A stretch of DNA of 64,000 nt from Acidobacteriota bacterium (lineage in GTDB: Bacteria; Acidobacteriota; Vicinamibacteria; Vicinamibacterales; JAKQTR01), in assembly GCA_029562975.1 (NCBI GenBank), contig JAKQTR010000028.1, forward strand, positions 42,810-106,809. The letters run 5' to 3'. Shown one piece after another: positions 26,178-38,223 of the stretch (position 1 is its first letter; each line of letters starts with the position of its first letter). The position numbers and the translations under genes were made by a program. The notes under the pieces were generated by a model that had not been told where the DNA came from, searched no databases, and saw only the letters and a list, made by a program, of their open reading frames with translations.

Positions 26178-27463
26178 GCGGCCGGCCAGCCGCAGGTGCC
26201 GGCGCGACGGCGGCGCCGGCGCCATCGGCGCGCTACGCCTGGATGGTGGTCGCCCTCCTGTGGGGCGTGGCGCTCCTCAACTACCTCGACCGGCAGATGC
26301 TGTCGACGATGAAGCCCGCGATGCAGGGCGACATCCGGGACCTGGAGAGCGCCGCGAACTTCGGCCGGCTCATGGCGGCGTTCCTGTGGATCTACGGGCT
26401 GACCAGCCCGATCGCCGGGCTCGTCGCCGATCGCGTGAGCCGGAAGTGGCTCATCACGGCGAGCCTGGTCGTCTGGTCCGCCGTCACGCTCGGGATGGGC
26501 TTCGCCCGCGACTTCGAGACGCTCTACCTCCTGCGCGCGATCATGGGCGTGAGCGAGGCGCTCTACATCCCAGCCGGCCTCGCGCTCATCGCCGACTACC
26601 ATCCGGGCCCGACGCGGTCGCTGGCCGTCGGCATCCACATGACCGGCCTCTACGCCGGCCAGGCGCTCGGCGGCTTCGGCGCGACCATCGCCCAGGGCAT
26701 CTCGTGGCAGCGGACGTTCCAGGCCTTCGGCCTGGTCGGCGTGCTCTACGGTGCCGTGCTGGCGTTCGGGCTCCGGGAGCATCCCGGCGCGAGGGGACCG
26801 ACCGGGGGCCCGGGGCGCGCCGGTGGCGCGATGGGGCTTCGCTCGGTCGCGGAAAGCCTGTCGACCCTGCTTGGGACCGTGCCGTTCTGGGCGATCCTCT
26901 TCTGTTTCATGGCGCCGAGCTTCCCCGGCTGGGCCACCAAGAACTGGCTGCCGACGCTTTTCTCACAAAGCCTCGGCCTCGACATGCCGCGCGCCGGCCC
27001 GGTAGCGACGATCACGATCGCGGCGTCCAGCTTCGCAGGAGTAGTCTCGGGCGGCCTGCTCGCCGACCGGTGGATCGCACGCAACCTGCGCGGACGCATC
27101 TACACGAGCGCGATCGGGCTGGGGCTGACCGTGCCGGCGCTCGGCGTCATGGGGCTGGGCGCCGGCGCCGGCGCCGCCATCGGCGGCGCGATCCTGTTCG
27201 GAGTCGGGTTCGGCATGTTCGACGCGAACAACATGCCGATCCTCTGCCAGTTCGTCTCCCGGCGCCACCGCGCGGCCGGCTACGGCCTGCTGAACATGGC
27301 CGGCGTGTTCGCCGGCGCGCAGGTGACCAGGCTGCTCGGCGCCTCGACCGACGCCGGCCGCCTGGGGCGCGACTTCGCCTTCCTGGCCGTGCCCGTTGCC
27401 ATCGCGCTGGTGCTGCAGTTGGCCGTGCTTCGCCCCCGAACGGCCGATCGGGACGAAGACTAG
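26174..27463 (+). CDS. MFS transporter, probable sialic acid importer
   Basis: 429 residues from GTG 26174. Twelve hydrophobic segments; LNYLDRQMLSTMKPAM in the first helix and AGLVADRVSRKWLI (the MFS motif A) indicate the anion:cation symporter-type MFS group, with GVSEALYIPAGLALIADYHP in helix 4-5. The cytoplasmic loop between helices 6 and 7 is Gly/Pro-rich. As third gene of the lyase-epimerase operon (GTGA overlap), it most likely brings in sialic acid or a related acidic sugar. Confidence 0.85.
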   Translation: MSGRPAAGAGATAAPAPSARYAWMVVALLWGVALLNYLDRQMLSTMKPAMQGDIRDLESAANFGRLMAAFLWIYGLTSPIAGLVADRVSRKWLITASLVVWSAVTLGMGFARDFETLYLLRAIMGVSEALYIPAGLALIADYHPGPTRSLAVGIHMTGLYAGQALGGFGATIAQGISWQRTFQAFGLVGVLYGAVLAFGLREHPGARGPTGGPGRAGGAMGLRSVAESLSTLLGTVPFWAILFCFMAPSFPGWATKNWLPTLFSQSLGLDMPRAGPVATITIAASSFAGVVSGGLLADRWIARNLRGRIYTSAIGLGLTVPALGVMGLGAGAGAAIGGAILFGVGFGMFDANNMPILCQFVSRRHRAAGYGLLNMAGVFAGAQVTRLLGASTDAGRLGRDFAFLAVPVAIALVLQLAVLRPRTADRDED

Positions 27464-27792
27464 CCGGGGCGCTGTCGAGGACCGTTGGACGGCCTCCCGC
27501 CACGACTCGCGGCCCGCGGCCCGGCCGGGGCGCGTCAGGCGTTTCGCCGCCGGCCGTGGCGTCCTGCGTGTCGGCCGCGGCTCGACGTGAAGGCGGCCCG
27601 CGCCAGCGCGGCTGCCGCTTCCTCGGGCCTGCCGCGTCTGCCGTCCCGTCTTTCGGGGCCGGCCGGTGCCGCTCGCGGGTTCTTGACAAGGCCGGGGGGC
27701 GGACATATCGTCTGGCGCATTGCCCGCGGCCACGGCAGGTGAGAGCGCCAACGGCCCGAGGGCGGCCATGTTCCCAACCGAGGGAGGGGCGC
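27464..27792. other. Intergenic region carrying the zinc-ribbon cluster promoter
   Basis: No coding potential beyond GC-rich spurious frames. The only clear element is the sigma-70-like promoter near its right end, listed separately, followed by GGGAGG (27782-27787) before the next ATG. Confidence 0.6.
27683..27711 (+). promoter_or_regulatory. Sigma-70 promoter of the zinc-ribbon cluster
   Basis: A perfect TTGACA (27683-27688), a 17-base spacer and TATCGT (27706-27711). It is among the best promoters in the window, suggesting strong housekeeping expression of the genes from 27793 onward. Predicted leader is about 75 bases. Confidence 0.75.
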
Positions 27793-28332
27793 ATGCCTTT
27801 CTGCCAGCAGTGTGGAACCAGGAACGCCGACACCGCTCGTTTCTGCATTTCATGCGGGACCGCGATCGCGGCCGCGCCGTCGGCTGCCGCCGCGCCGGCT
27901 CCGCCGCAGCCGCCTCCAGCGTCGGCCGGGCCGTACGTCGGTCCGCCGCCCGCAGGGGCGCCGCCCCTGGGCGGACAGGCCCCGCCGCAGAGCGGGTACG
28001 TCCAGCCCCCGGGAGCCTACCCGCCTCCCGGCTATGCCGGCGTTCCCGTCGCCAAGCGGAAGTCGCCCGTCGTGGCGGCGCTTCTCGGGTTCTTCCTGGC
28101 GGGGTTCGGGGCGCAGGCGTTCTACAACGGCCAGATGAAGAAGGGCCTCGTGCAGCTGCTCGCGGTCTGGGTGCTGTGGATCGTCATCGTCACGCCGGCG
28201 GCGGCCTCGGGCGAACTCGGCATCGCGTGGATCATCGGGCTGGCCATCGGCGGCGCCGCCGCGTACGACGGACAGAAGACCGCGGAGAAGATCAACGCCG
28301 GCCAGCCGGTGGGCGAGTTCTCCTGCTTCTAG
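27793..28332 (+). CDS. Zinc-ribbon protein with TM2-like membrane hairpin
   Basis: 179 residues. An N-terminal zinc ribbon (Cys4, Cys7, Cys18, Cys21 in MPFCQQCGTRNADTARFCIS), then a Pro/Gly/Ala linker (about 27-90), then a basic KRKSP and two hydrophobic helices (VVAALLGFFLAGFGAQAFYN; LVQLLAVWVLWIVIVTPAAA) with a third weak one, resembling TM2-domain proteins (GxGxxxFYxGQ-like turn). It would be membrane-bound with the zinc ribbon in the cytoplasm. Function unknown; first gene of the cluster. Confidence 0.8.
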   Translation: MPFCQQCGTRNADTARFCISCGTAIAAAPSAAAAPAPPQPPPASAGPYVGPPPAGAPPLGGQAPPQSGYVQPPGAYPPPGYAGVPVAKRKSPVVAALLGFFLAGFGAQAFYNGQMKKGLVQLLAVWVLWIVIVTPAAASGELGIAWIIGLAIGGAAAYDGQKTAEKINAGQPVGEFSCF

Positions 28333-28432
28333 CGGCTCCGGGCAACCGACGCCCCCTCATCGCCTCCCCGAGGCAGTGACGTAGTTTCGCCCGCGGGCTT
28401 GCAGCCGGCGGTTCGGTCCGGAGGATATCAGC

Positions 28433-28939
28433 ATGTTCTGTCCCGCATGCGGCGCGCCGTTCGAACCGCCAGCGGCCTTCTGCGGATCGTGCGGAACGCG
28501 CCTGCCGCAGGCGTCACCGCCATCCGCGCCGGCAGCGGCGCCGCCGGCGCAGCAGCCGGAGGAGCGGGAGCTCCTGCGGTTCGGCTCCTTCGGAGTCGGC
28601 ATCACGTACGGCCGGCCGGCCCTCTTCGCGTGGACCAGGTGGAACATGATCGAGGTCGTGCTCACCGATCGGCGGGTGTGCGGCCTGCAGAGCCCTTTCA
28701 TCGCGCGCATGCTCCTGTCGTCCAGACGCGGGGAGCTGGCCTTCCAGGTTCCGCTCGCGGACGTCGTCGCGATGGAGCGGCTGAGGGTCGCCGCGCGCAC
28801 AGCGGTCTACCTGAAGTGGAGGGAGGGCGCCGCCTTCAAGGAGGTTTCGATCGAAGGCGGCCTTGGGTGCAGCGACCACATCCTGCGGCTCCACGAATTG
28901 CTGGAACAGCTGCTCAAGGCGCGAACCGCGCCGGCTTGA
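28433..28939 (+). CDS. Zinc-ribbon protein with PH-like beta domain
   Basis: 168 residues. Zinc ribbon at the N-terminus (Cys3, Cys6, Cys17, Cys20), a short Pro/Ala linker, then a beta-rich domain of about 110 residues (VGITYGRPALFAWTRWNMIE, VVLTDRRVCGLQ, FQVPLADVVAMERLRV, AVYLKWREGAAFKEVSIEGG) ending in a helix (ILRLHELLEQLLKAR). The layout is that of bacterial PH/GRAM-like domains. Soluble; function unknown. It ends 13 bases before the next ATG, with GGAGG between. Confidence 0.7.
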   Translation: MFCPACGAPFEPPAAFCGSCGTRLPQASPPSAPAAAPPAQQPEERELLRFGSFGVGITYGRPALFAWTRWNMIEVVLTDRRVCGLQSPFIARMLLSSRRGELAFQVPLADVVAMERLRVAARTAVYLKWREGAAFKEVSIEGGLGCSDHILRLHELLEQLLKARTAPA

Positions 28940-28952
28940 GGGAGGCGCTCCA

Positions 28953-30350
28953 ATGGCAGACCAGGGCCATGCCGCCGTGTACTGCGCCAGCGGCCACGGG
29001 CCGTTTCCCCCGGGGAGCCAGTTCTGCACGATCTGCGGGGTTCGACTGATGCCTGCCGCGCCAGCGTCGGCGCCTGGGCCCCCGGTTGCGCCAGGCGCGG
29101 CTCCTTACGCAGGAACGCCGCCCGTTCCCGCCGCGTGTCCGGCGTGCGGGAATGACCCGTCGACGCTGCCCGCCGGCACGCACGTGTGCCCGGCCTGCAG
29201 CCGGCTTCGCCCCCTCGCCCCGGGCTACGGCGTGAGCCCCGCTGCCTTCCAGTGGGCCCAGGACGGGGCCGCGATGGCGAAGCTGCGGAGCATCGGCCCC
29301 CTGGAATCGGCGGCGCGCATGGTGTCCGATCGGGTCGGCCGGAGGTGGGTTGCCGCCACGTTCAACGTCGTGCGCCTGTCGGAGAAGCAGCTGCCGGCGG
29401 TCTACGCGAACGCCGTGCTCGCCGCCCGCATCCTCGGCATGCCGGTCATGCCCGACATCTACGTGTCGGGCGACCGGATGTGGGACAGCGCCACGTACGG
29501 CAGCGAGGCGGACTCGTTCGTCATCCTCGGCAGCGCGCTCCTGACCAACTATCACGGCGCGGACCAGCTGTTCGTGCTCGCGCGGGAGATGGGCCACTGC
29601 CGCGCTGGCCACGCGCTGTGGAAGACGGTCATCCGCTTCCTCCTCGGCGAGCAGGGGCCGCGCCGAGGGCTGGGAGGCGCCGGCGTGCTCTCCGCGCTGA
29701 ATCCGGTGCACCTGGTCGAGGGCGCGCTCGAGTTGCCGCTCCTCGCCTGGGCGCGCCAGTCGGAGATCACCGCGGACCGCGCCGGCATGCTGGCCGTCGG
29801 CGACGAGGACGTGGCACGCCGCGTCCTGCTGTCGTGGTCGCTCCGGTCCGTCATGCTGTATCGCCAGATCAACATCGAGGCGTGGCTCGAACAGATGGAT
29901 GACACCGACGAGCAGGCGACGCGGCTCTCCGAGGTCGCGTCGTTCTCGACGCCCTACATCACGCGCCGCCTCAAGCTGCTCGCGGGCTACGCGTCGTCGC
30001 CCGAGCTGAAGCACTACCGCTCGATTATCGCCCCGCTCCTTCCCGCCCAGCCATCGGCGCCCACGGCCCCGCCGGCGCCGGCCCCGCCCGCCGCGACCGG
30101 CAGGGCGGCGCGTCTGCCGGTCGGCCCGCCACCGGCGGCCGACGACCTCCGCGTGTCGTGCCCCGCCTGCAAGGCGGCGATGCGCATCCCGCGCGCGGTC
30201 CTCTCCGGCCGCGAGACGCTCAACGTGCGCTGCGCGAATCCCGCGTGCGGCAAGGTGACGACGCTGAAGCGGCAGCCCGCGCAGAAGCCCACGGGAGCCG
30301 TCCGGGCGCGGGCGGCCGAGGCGGAAGGCAGCATGGATGCAGGCGCGTGA
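28953..30350 (+). CDS. Multi-zinc-ribbon protein with a degenerate M48-like peptidase domain
   Basis: 465 residues. Two N-terminal zinc-ribbon modules (Cys11 to Cys28; CPACGNDPSTLPAGTHVCPA), a central domain of about 100-350 resembling M48 peptidases, a Pro/Ala linker, and a C-terminal ribbon (CPACKAAMRIPRAVLSGRET, CANPAC). The expected HExxH is R211-E212-M213-G214-H215 (LAREMGHCRAGH), so the first zinc His is Arg; codon CGG excludes a one-base reading error from CAC or CAT. The second motif SEITADRAG (Glu271, Asp275) is kept. It may be an inactive binder or use a different site. A hydrophobic stretch (VEGALELPLLAWAR) follows the motif, but no strong membrane helix is seen. Confidence 0.8.
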   Translation: MADQGHAAVYCASGHGPFPPGSQFCTICGVRLMPAAPASAPGPPVAPGAAPYAGTPPVPAACPACGNDPSTLPAGTHVCPACSRLRPLAPGYGVSPAAFQWAQDGAAMAKLRSIGPLESAARMVSDRVGRRWVAATFNVVRLSEKQLPAVYANAVLAARILGMPVMPDIYVSGDRMWDSATYGSEADSFVILGSALLTNYHGADQLFVLAREMGHCRAGHALWKTVIRFLLGEQGPRRGLGGAGVLSALNPVHLVEGALELPLLAWARQSEITADRAGMLAVGDEDVARRVLLSWSLRSVMLYRQINIEAWLEQMDDTDEQATRLSEVASFSTPYITRRLKLLAGYASSPELKHYRSIIAPLLPAQPSAPTAPPAPAPPAATGRAARLPVGPPPAADDLRVSCPACKAAMRIPRAVLSGRETLNVRCANPACGKVTTLKRQPAQKPTGAVRARAAEAEGSMDAGA

Positions 30351-30379
30351 CCAGGACACTGTCCAAGGAGCTCTGAACC

Positions 30380-31534
30380 ATGGCCGCAGACGAAACGACC
30401 ACCACCGAGACCGTGATCGTCTCCCAGACGACGGACGGCGAGACGACGACTGTTGTCGAGGTCGTCACGACGAAGACCGAGGCTGCGGCCGCCGACGGGG
30501 AGGACGCGCCGACGCTCATCGAGATCATCGAAGCGATCCTCGACCCGACGCCCGACACGGAGGCCCCCCTCGTCGAAACAGAGGGGTTCACCGCGATCGA
30601 TCCGGACGTCGATGAAGAGGTGCTGCCAGAGGAGGCCGTCCTCGCGGATGCGAACGAACCGGCCGACCCTGCCGCGATCGGCGCGGACGCTGGCGACTCG
30701 GCCGACGAGGCGGTCGGTCCTGAGGCGGGCGATGCGCCTCCGACGGCGGCCGAGGCGTCCGGCGAACCCGCCGCGGCCGGAGCCGAGGAGCCCGCCGAGA
30801 CCGGGCCGACGGCGGAGGAGCAGGAGGCCGCGGCCCACGCCGACGCGGCGCGGGCCGCCCAGGACCGGGCCGACGCCGATGTGGCGAGCGGCGACTACGC
30901 CGCTGCGGCCCAGGAGCGGGCGATCGCCGAGGACGAGGCGTGGGCCGCCGGCGACAGCAGCATGCTGCACGGCGCGTCGTCCACCAACCTGGACTCGGCC
31001 GCGGCGTACCACGTCGAAGCCGAGCGCCTGGAGCAGGAGGAGGCGCGGCACGCCCGCGATGGCGACTACGAGGCGGCGCGGGACTACGCGGGCCGCGCGG
31101 CCGACGCCCAGTCGTGGTCCGACTACCGCGCGGGCGGAGCGGACCATACCGGGCAGGCGAGGGCCGAGTACGAGAAGGAGGACTGGGCGGTCTGGCACCA
31201 GGACCAGGCCGCGCACGCCGAATACAATGCCGCCTGGTACGCCGAGCACGGCAACCCCGACGCGGCGGCGAGCTACGCCGGGCTCGCTGCGGATCATCAG
31301 GCGCAGGCGGACCAGTACGGGCACGAGGGCGAGCACGGCGCCGTCGGCGCCGTCCACGACGCATCGTCGGAGATGGCCCACGACACGCCGGTCGGCGGCG
31401 ACTCGTCCGACGGCCACTCCGCGGGGACGGACGACGGGGGCTGGGCGGATCATGCCGGCGACGCGGGAGCGGACTACTCGGCCGACGACAGCGCGAGCTA
31501 CGACAGCGGAAGCACCGATTCGGGCGACGCCTGA
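30380..31534 (+). CDS. Acidic alanine-rich low-complexity protein
   Basis: 384 residues, strongly acidic, with no signal peptide. It opens with a Thr/Val-rich segment (TTTTETVIVSQTTDGETTTV), then a Glu/Ala/Asp linker. Residues of about 150-310 hold helical units repeating A-R/Q-D-A patterns with Tyr-Ala pairs (SGDYAAAAQERAIAEDEAW; DYEAARDYAGRAADAQSW; NPDAAASYAGLAADHQAQ), loosely like TPR or Sel1 helices. The tail is Gly/Ser/Asp/His-rich. No family recognised. It starts 29 bases after the M48-like gene and probably belongs to the same transcript. Confidence 0.7.
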   Translation: MAADETTTTETVIVSQTTDGETTTVVEVVTTKTEAAAADGEDAPTLIEIIEAILDPTPDTEAPLVETEGFTAIDPDVDEEVLPEEAVLADANEPADPAAIGADAGDSADEAVGPEAGDAPPTAAEASGEPAAAGAEEPAETGPTAEEQEAAAHADAARAAQDRADADVASGDYAAAAQERAIAEDEAWAAGDSSMLHGASSTNLDSAAAYHVEAERLEQEEARHARDGDYEAARDYAGRAADAQSWSDYRAGGADHTGQARAEYEKEDWAVWHQDQAAHAEYNAAWYAEHGNPDAAASYAGLAADHQAQADQYGHEGEHGAVGAVHDASSEMAHDTPVGGDSSDGHSAGTDDGGWADHAGDAGADYSADDSASYDSGSTDSGDA

Positions 31535-31714
31535 CGCAGCGGCGGGCGAGCCTCAGGGCGGTGGTCCGGCGCCGAAGACGCGCGTCGTGCGCGCACCGGC
31601 AGCCGGGCCGCCCGCCGTCCTCTCGGCCGCGCCGGTCATCGCCTGGACGGAGCCGAAGGCGTCGCCGGCTCCGAGGCTCCGCATTTGCTATCATGCGCGC
31701 CACGGAGGATCCCT

Positions 31715-34782
<3,068 letters not shown>

Positions 34783-34943
34783 GGCGAGAGAGGGGCGGCC
34801 GCCGCCGCGCAGCGCGCGCGGCGAGGCAGCCTCCGGCCGGACGGCCGGGCGTCGGGCCCGGCCGCCCGCGCGGTTGCGGGCCGCGAGGACGGCGGTCCGG
34901 GCGCGCCCGTCGGGCGCCCGGAGAAGCCCCTCAGGCGCGAAGC

Positions 34944-36662
34944 TTACGGCTGCCCGGGACGGCGCTCGAACGCGTCGGCGAACGCGCGGCGCTGCTCCAG
35001 GCTGCCGAGCATGACCAGCCGGGCATCGGCCCGCAGCACGGCGTCTGCGTCGAGCGGCGTCGAGGACCCGTCTCCGTGCTTCAGCGCCACCACGCTCAGC
35101 CCCGTGCGGGACCCGATCTGCGACTCCCGCAGCGGCAGGCCCGCGAGCGACGCCGGGACGGGAATCGAGAACAGCTCCACGCCCTCCCCGAGCAGCACCA
35201 GTTCGTGGCCGCGCAGGATCGCCAGGACGGCGTCGACGCCGAGGGAGGTGTAGCTGAGGACGAAGTCGGCGCCTGCGCGATGGATCGCCTCCAGGTTCCG
35301 TTCGTGGGTGATCCGGCTGACGATGCGGATCTCGGGCTGCAGCCGGCGGCAGTACACCGCCAGGAAGATGTTCATCGCATCGTCGTTCGTCGTCAGCAGC
35401 ACCGACCGCGCGCTGCCGATTCCGGCGCGGTCGAGGAGGGCGCGGTCGGCGGCGTCTCCCTGGAAGGCGCGGTCGACCGTCCCGGCGAGGAGCGCGAGGG
35501 CGGCCTCGTCACGCTCGATCACGTGGACCTGGAGGCCCTTGCGCTTGAGGGCCAGGGCTGCCGCCCGGCCCACGGTGCCGGCGCCAATGACGATCACCGG
35601 CCGGGGCTCTGCGCCGCTGGCCGGCAGGAGCCGGCCGAGTGCTGCGATGTGCCCGGCCGTGCCCGCGACCACTACGACGCTGTCGGGCCGGATGAGGGTC
35701 TGGGGATACGCGGGCAGCAGGCGCCCGCGCTCCCACAGTCCCACCAGGTTGAGGCCCGTGCGCTCGCGCAGGCGCGTGTCGCGGACGGAGCTGCCGGCGA
35801 ACGGCGTTCCGCGCGCCGGCAGCTCGGCGATCAGGAGATCGCCGAATGCGCCGATCACGTGGGCCTCGGCGGCGCCCGCCTCCACCCGGTTCGCGAGGTA
35901 CTCACCCAGCTGGTGCTTGAGCGGAAGCACGTGGGTGGCGCCGGCCAGCCGCAGGATGTCGGCCGAGTCCTCGGCCTCGACGATCGCGACGATGGGGACG
36001 CGCGGCGCGGCCTCGCGCACGGTGAGCGTGATGTTCGTATTGACGGTGTCCGTGCAGTTGGCCAGCACCAGGCTCGCGCGTTCGATCCCGAGCTGCTCGT
36101 ACGTCGCCCGGCTGTCGTTCCGGCCGGCCACCACGGGGACGCCGTCGTTCACGAGCTGGCCGGCGCGCACGACGTCGGGCTCGATGACGAAGTGCGGCAC
36201 GCGCTCGGAGGCGAGCCGCGCGGCCAGGCCCGAGGCGACATCGTCGAACTCGGCAATCAGGACGTGGCCGGCCGTGCCGGCCGGGACGCGGCGGGGCGCG
36301 CGCAGGCGAACCCGCGCTTCGAACCACGGGGCGTAGAACAGGCGGATGAACAGGAACGGGAGCAGGACGAGCAGGAGCACCACGCCCGACAGCAGCACGA
36401 CGACGCTGAAGGCGCGGCCGACGTCGGTCGTGAACGTGATGTCGCCGAACCCGAGGGTCGTCATCACGACCATCGTCCAGTAGAAGCCCGTGACCCACGA
36501 ATGCCGCTGGCCTTCAAGGCCGGTCATGATGAGGTGGAACAGGACGCTGTGCGTGGTGATGACCGCCGCCAGCAGCAGCAGGTAGCGCAGCAGCGCCCGG
36601 ATGTTCCCGCGCATCTCGCGTTCGCTGATCAGGTAGGCGATCTCGCTGCCGAGGAACTTCAT
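34944..36662 (-). CDS. Two-TM potassium channel with tandem RCK (TrkA-N/TrkA-C) domains
   Basis: 572 residues. First helix at about 24-46, pore helix and selectivity filter TTLGFGD at 68-74, second helix at about 84-110. Two RCK units follow. The second has the nucleotide-binding PVIVIGAGTVGRAAALAL; the first has VLIAEFDDVASGLAARL, where the glycines of the Rossmann loop are missing. Both TrkA-C subdomains appear present, the last ending RADARLVMLGSLEQRRAF. It gates K+ flow through cytoplasmic ligands. Monocistronic, divergent from the second fucosidase. Confidence 0.9.
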   Translation of the reverse strand: MKFLGSEIAYLISEREMRGNIRALLRYLLLLAAVITTHSVLFHLIMTGLEGQRHSWVTGFYWTMVVMTTLGFGDITFTTDVGRAFSVVVLLSGVVLLLVLLPFLFIRLFYAPWFEARVRLRAPRRVPAGTAGHVLIAEFDDVASGLAARLASERVPHFVIEPDVVRAGQLVNDGVPVVAGRNDSRATYEQLGIERASLVLANCTDTVNTNITLTVREAAPRVPIVAIVEAEDSADILRLAGATHVLPLKHQLGEYLANRVEAGAAEAHVIGAFGDLLIAELPARGTPFAGSSVRDTRLRERTGLNLVGLWERGRLLPAYPQTLIRPDSVVVVAGTAGHIAALGRLLPASGAEPRPVIVIGAGTVGRAAALALKRKGLQVHVIERDEAALALLAGTVDRAFQGDAADRALLDRAGIGSARSVLLTTNDDAMNIFLAVYCRRLQPEIRIVSRITHERNLEAIHRAGADFVLSYTSLGVDAVLAILRGHELVLLGEGVELFSIPVPASLAGLPLRESQIGSRTGLSVVALKHGDGSSTPLDADAVLRADARLVMLGSLEQRRAFADAFERRPGQP

Positions 36663-36735
36663 CGTGGCGCTACTCTACCACTCCCCCCGCGGCACGGTCG
36701 CGGTACAATCCGGCTGCCACGGAGGAGCCATGAGC

Positions 36736-38223
36736 ATGAGAAGAGCCGTCCTCGCCCTGGCGTTCACCGGCGTCGCCGCCGCCGCCGCCGCCCAGCCCTA
36801 CCAGCCGACCTGGGAGTCTCTTGACGCGCGCCCGACACCCGCGTGGTTCCAGGACGCGAAGTTCGGGATTTTCATCCACTGGGGCGTCTACTCGGTGCCG
36901 GCGTACGCGCCCGTCCTGCCAGGCAAGCTGGCCTACTCGGAGTGGTACTGGAACGCCCTCACGGGAGGCAAGGGGGCGAAGCCGAGCCCGATCCAGGCGG
37001 GGACGTGGGAGTACCACCGCCAGCGCTACGGGGCCGACTTCAGCTACCAGGAGTTCGCGCCGCAGTTCCGGGCCGAGCTGTTCGACGCCGACCACTGGGC
37101 GGAGGTCTTCCGGCGGTCGGGCGCGAAGTACGTCGTGCCGACATCGAAGCACCACGACGGGTTCGCCATCTGGCCGAGCCGCGAAGCGTCGGCGTCGTGG
37201 GGCCGGCCGTGGAACGCGGCCGAGATCGGGCCGAGGCGCGACCTGCTCGGGGAGCTGACGGCGGCCGTGCGCGCGAAGGGCCTGCGGATGGGCTTCTACT
37301 ACTCGCTCTACGAGTGGTACAACCCGATCTGGCTCTACGACAAGCCCCGCTACGTTCGCGAGCACATGTTCCCCCAGTTCAAGGATGTCGTGACGCGCTA
37401 CCAGCCGTCGATCATCTTCTCGGACGGCGAATGGGACCTTCCGTCGTCCGAGTGGAAGACGCCCGAGCTCCTCGCCTGGCTCTTCAACGAGTCGTCGGTC
37501 AAGGACGAAGTGGTCGTCAACGATCGGTGGGGCAGGGACTGCCGCCACAAGCACGGCGGGTACTGGACCACCGAGTACACGCCGGGCATGGCCGAGGCGT
37601 CCCACCCCTGGGAAGAGAGCCGAGGCATGGGGTTCTCCTACGGCTACAACCGCGCCGAGCGCCTCGATCACTACCGCACGGGCAGGGAGCTGGTGACGAT
37701 CCTCGTCGACACCGTCAGCCGGGGAGGCAACCTGCTGCTCGACATCGGGCCCGACGCCGACGGCACGATTCCCGTGATCATGGAGCAGCGGCTGGCGGAG
37801 ATCGGCGCGTGGCTCGACGTGAACGGCGAGGCCATCTACGGCACGCGCCCGTTCACGGCCGCGAAGCAGTGGAGCGCCGGCGAGGTGCCGACGATCGACT
37901 ACAACAAGGAATACGACTCGGACTACGACGTCGCCAGGCTCGTCGCCCCGTCTGCGCCGGGGAAGGCCTGGATCGAGGCCTTCTTCACGCAGAAGGGCGA
38001 CGCGGTGTACGCGATCCTCACGCGCTGGCCGGGACGGCAGTTCGTGTGGAAGGACGCCGCGGGGCTGAAGCCGAAGTCGGTCACGCTCCTTGGAGGCCGG
38101 GATTCGATGCGCGTCAGGAAGTCCGGCACGGCGCTGATCGTCGATCTCCCGGAGCTGCCCGCGGAGCTGCTCGGCCAGCCGCTGTGGGTGCTGAAGCTGT
38201 CACGAGAGCGCGCGTCACGATGA
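36736..38223 (+). CDS. Alpha-L-fucosidase (GH29), second copy, secreted
   Basis: 495 residues from ATG 36736, since GGAGGAG (36721-36727) is 8 bases away; ATG 36730 is only 2 bases from it. Signal peptide MRRAVLALAFTGVAAAAAAQ. GH29 signatures: KFGIFIHWGVYSVPAYAP, VVPTSKHHDGFAIWPS, GFYYSLYEWYNP, and nucleophile Asp in PSIIFSDGEWDLPS. The longer first barrel segment (YSEWYWNALTGGKG) differs from the copy at 31.7 kb, so the two are not recent duplicates. TACAAT (36704-36709) is a possible -10. The 3' end overlaps the phosphoesterase 3' end by 9 bases. Confidence 0.93.
   Translation: MRRAVLALAFTGVAAAAAAQPYQPTWESLDARPTPAWFQDAKFGIFIHWGVYSVPAYAPVLPGKLAYSEWYWNALTGGKGAKPSPIQAGTWEYHRQRYGADFSYQEFAPQFRAELFDADHWAEVFRRSGAKYVVPTSKHHDGFAIWPSREASASWGRPWNAAEIGPRRDLLGELTAAVRAKGLRMGFYYSLYEWYNPIWLYDKPRYVREHMFPQFKDVVTRYQPSIIFSDGEWDLPSSEWKTPELLAWLFNESSVKDEVVVNDRWGRDCRHKHGGYWTTEYTPGMAEASHPWEESRGMGFSYGYNRAERLDHYRTGRELVTILVDTVSRGGNLLLDIGPDADGTIPVIMEQRLAEIGAWLDVNGEAIYGTRPFTAAKQWSAGEVPTIDYNKEYDSDYDVARLVAPSAPGKAWIEAFFTQKGDAVYAILTRWPGRQFVWKDAAGLKPKSVTLLGGRDSMRVRKSGTALIVDLPELPAELLGQPLWVLKLSRERASR

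Noticed and set aside
25022..26225. Minus-strand frames opposite the epimerase considered as a divergent gene
   Set aside because: They lack domains and start sites, while the plus-strand epimerase is complete with overlaps to its neighbours.
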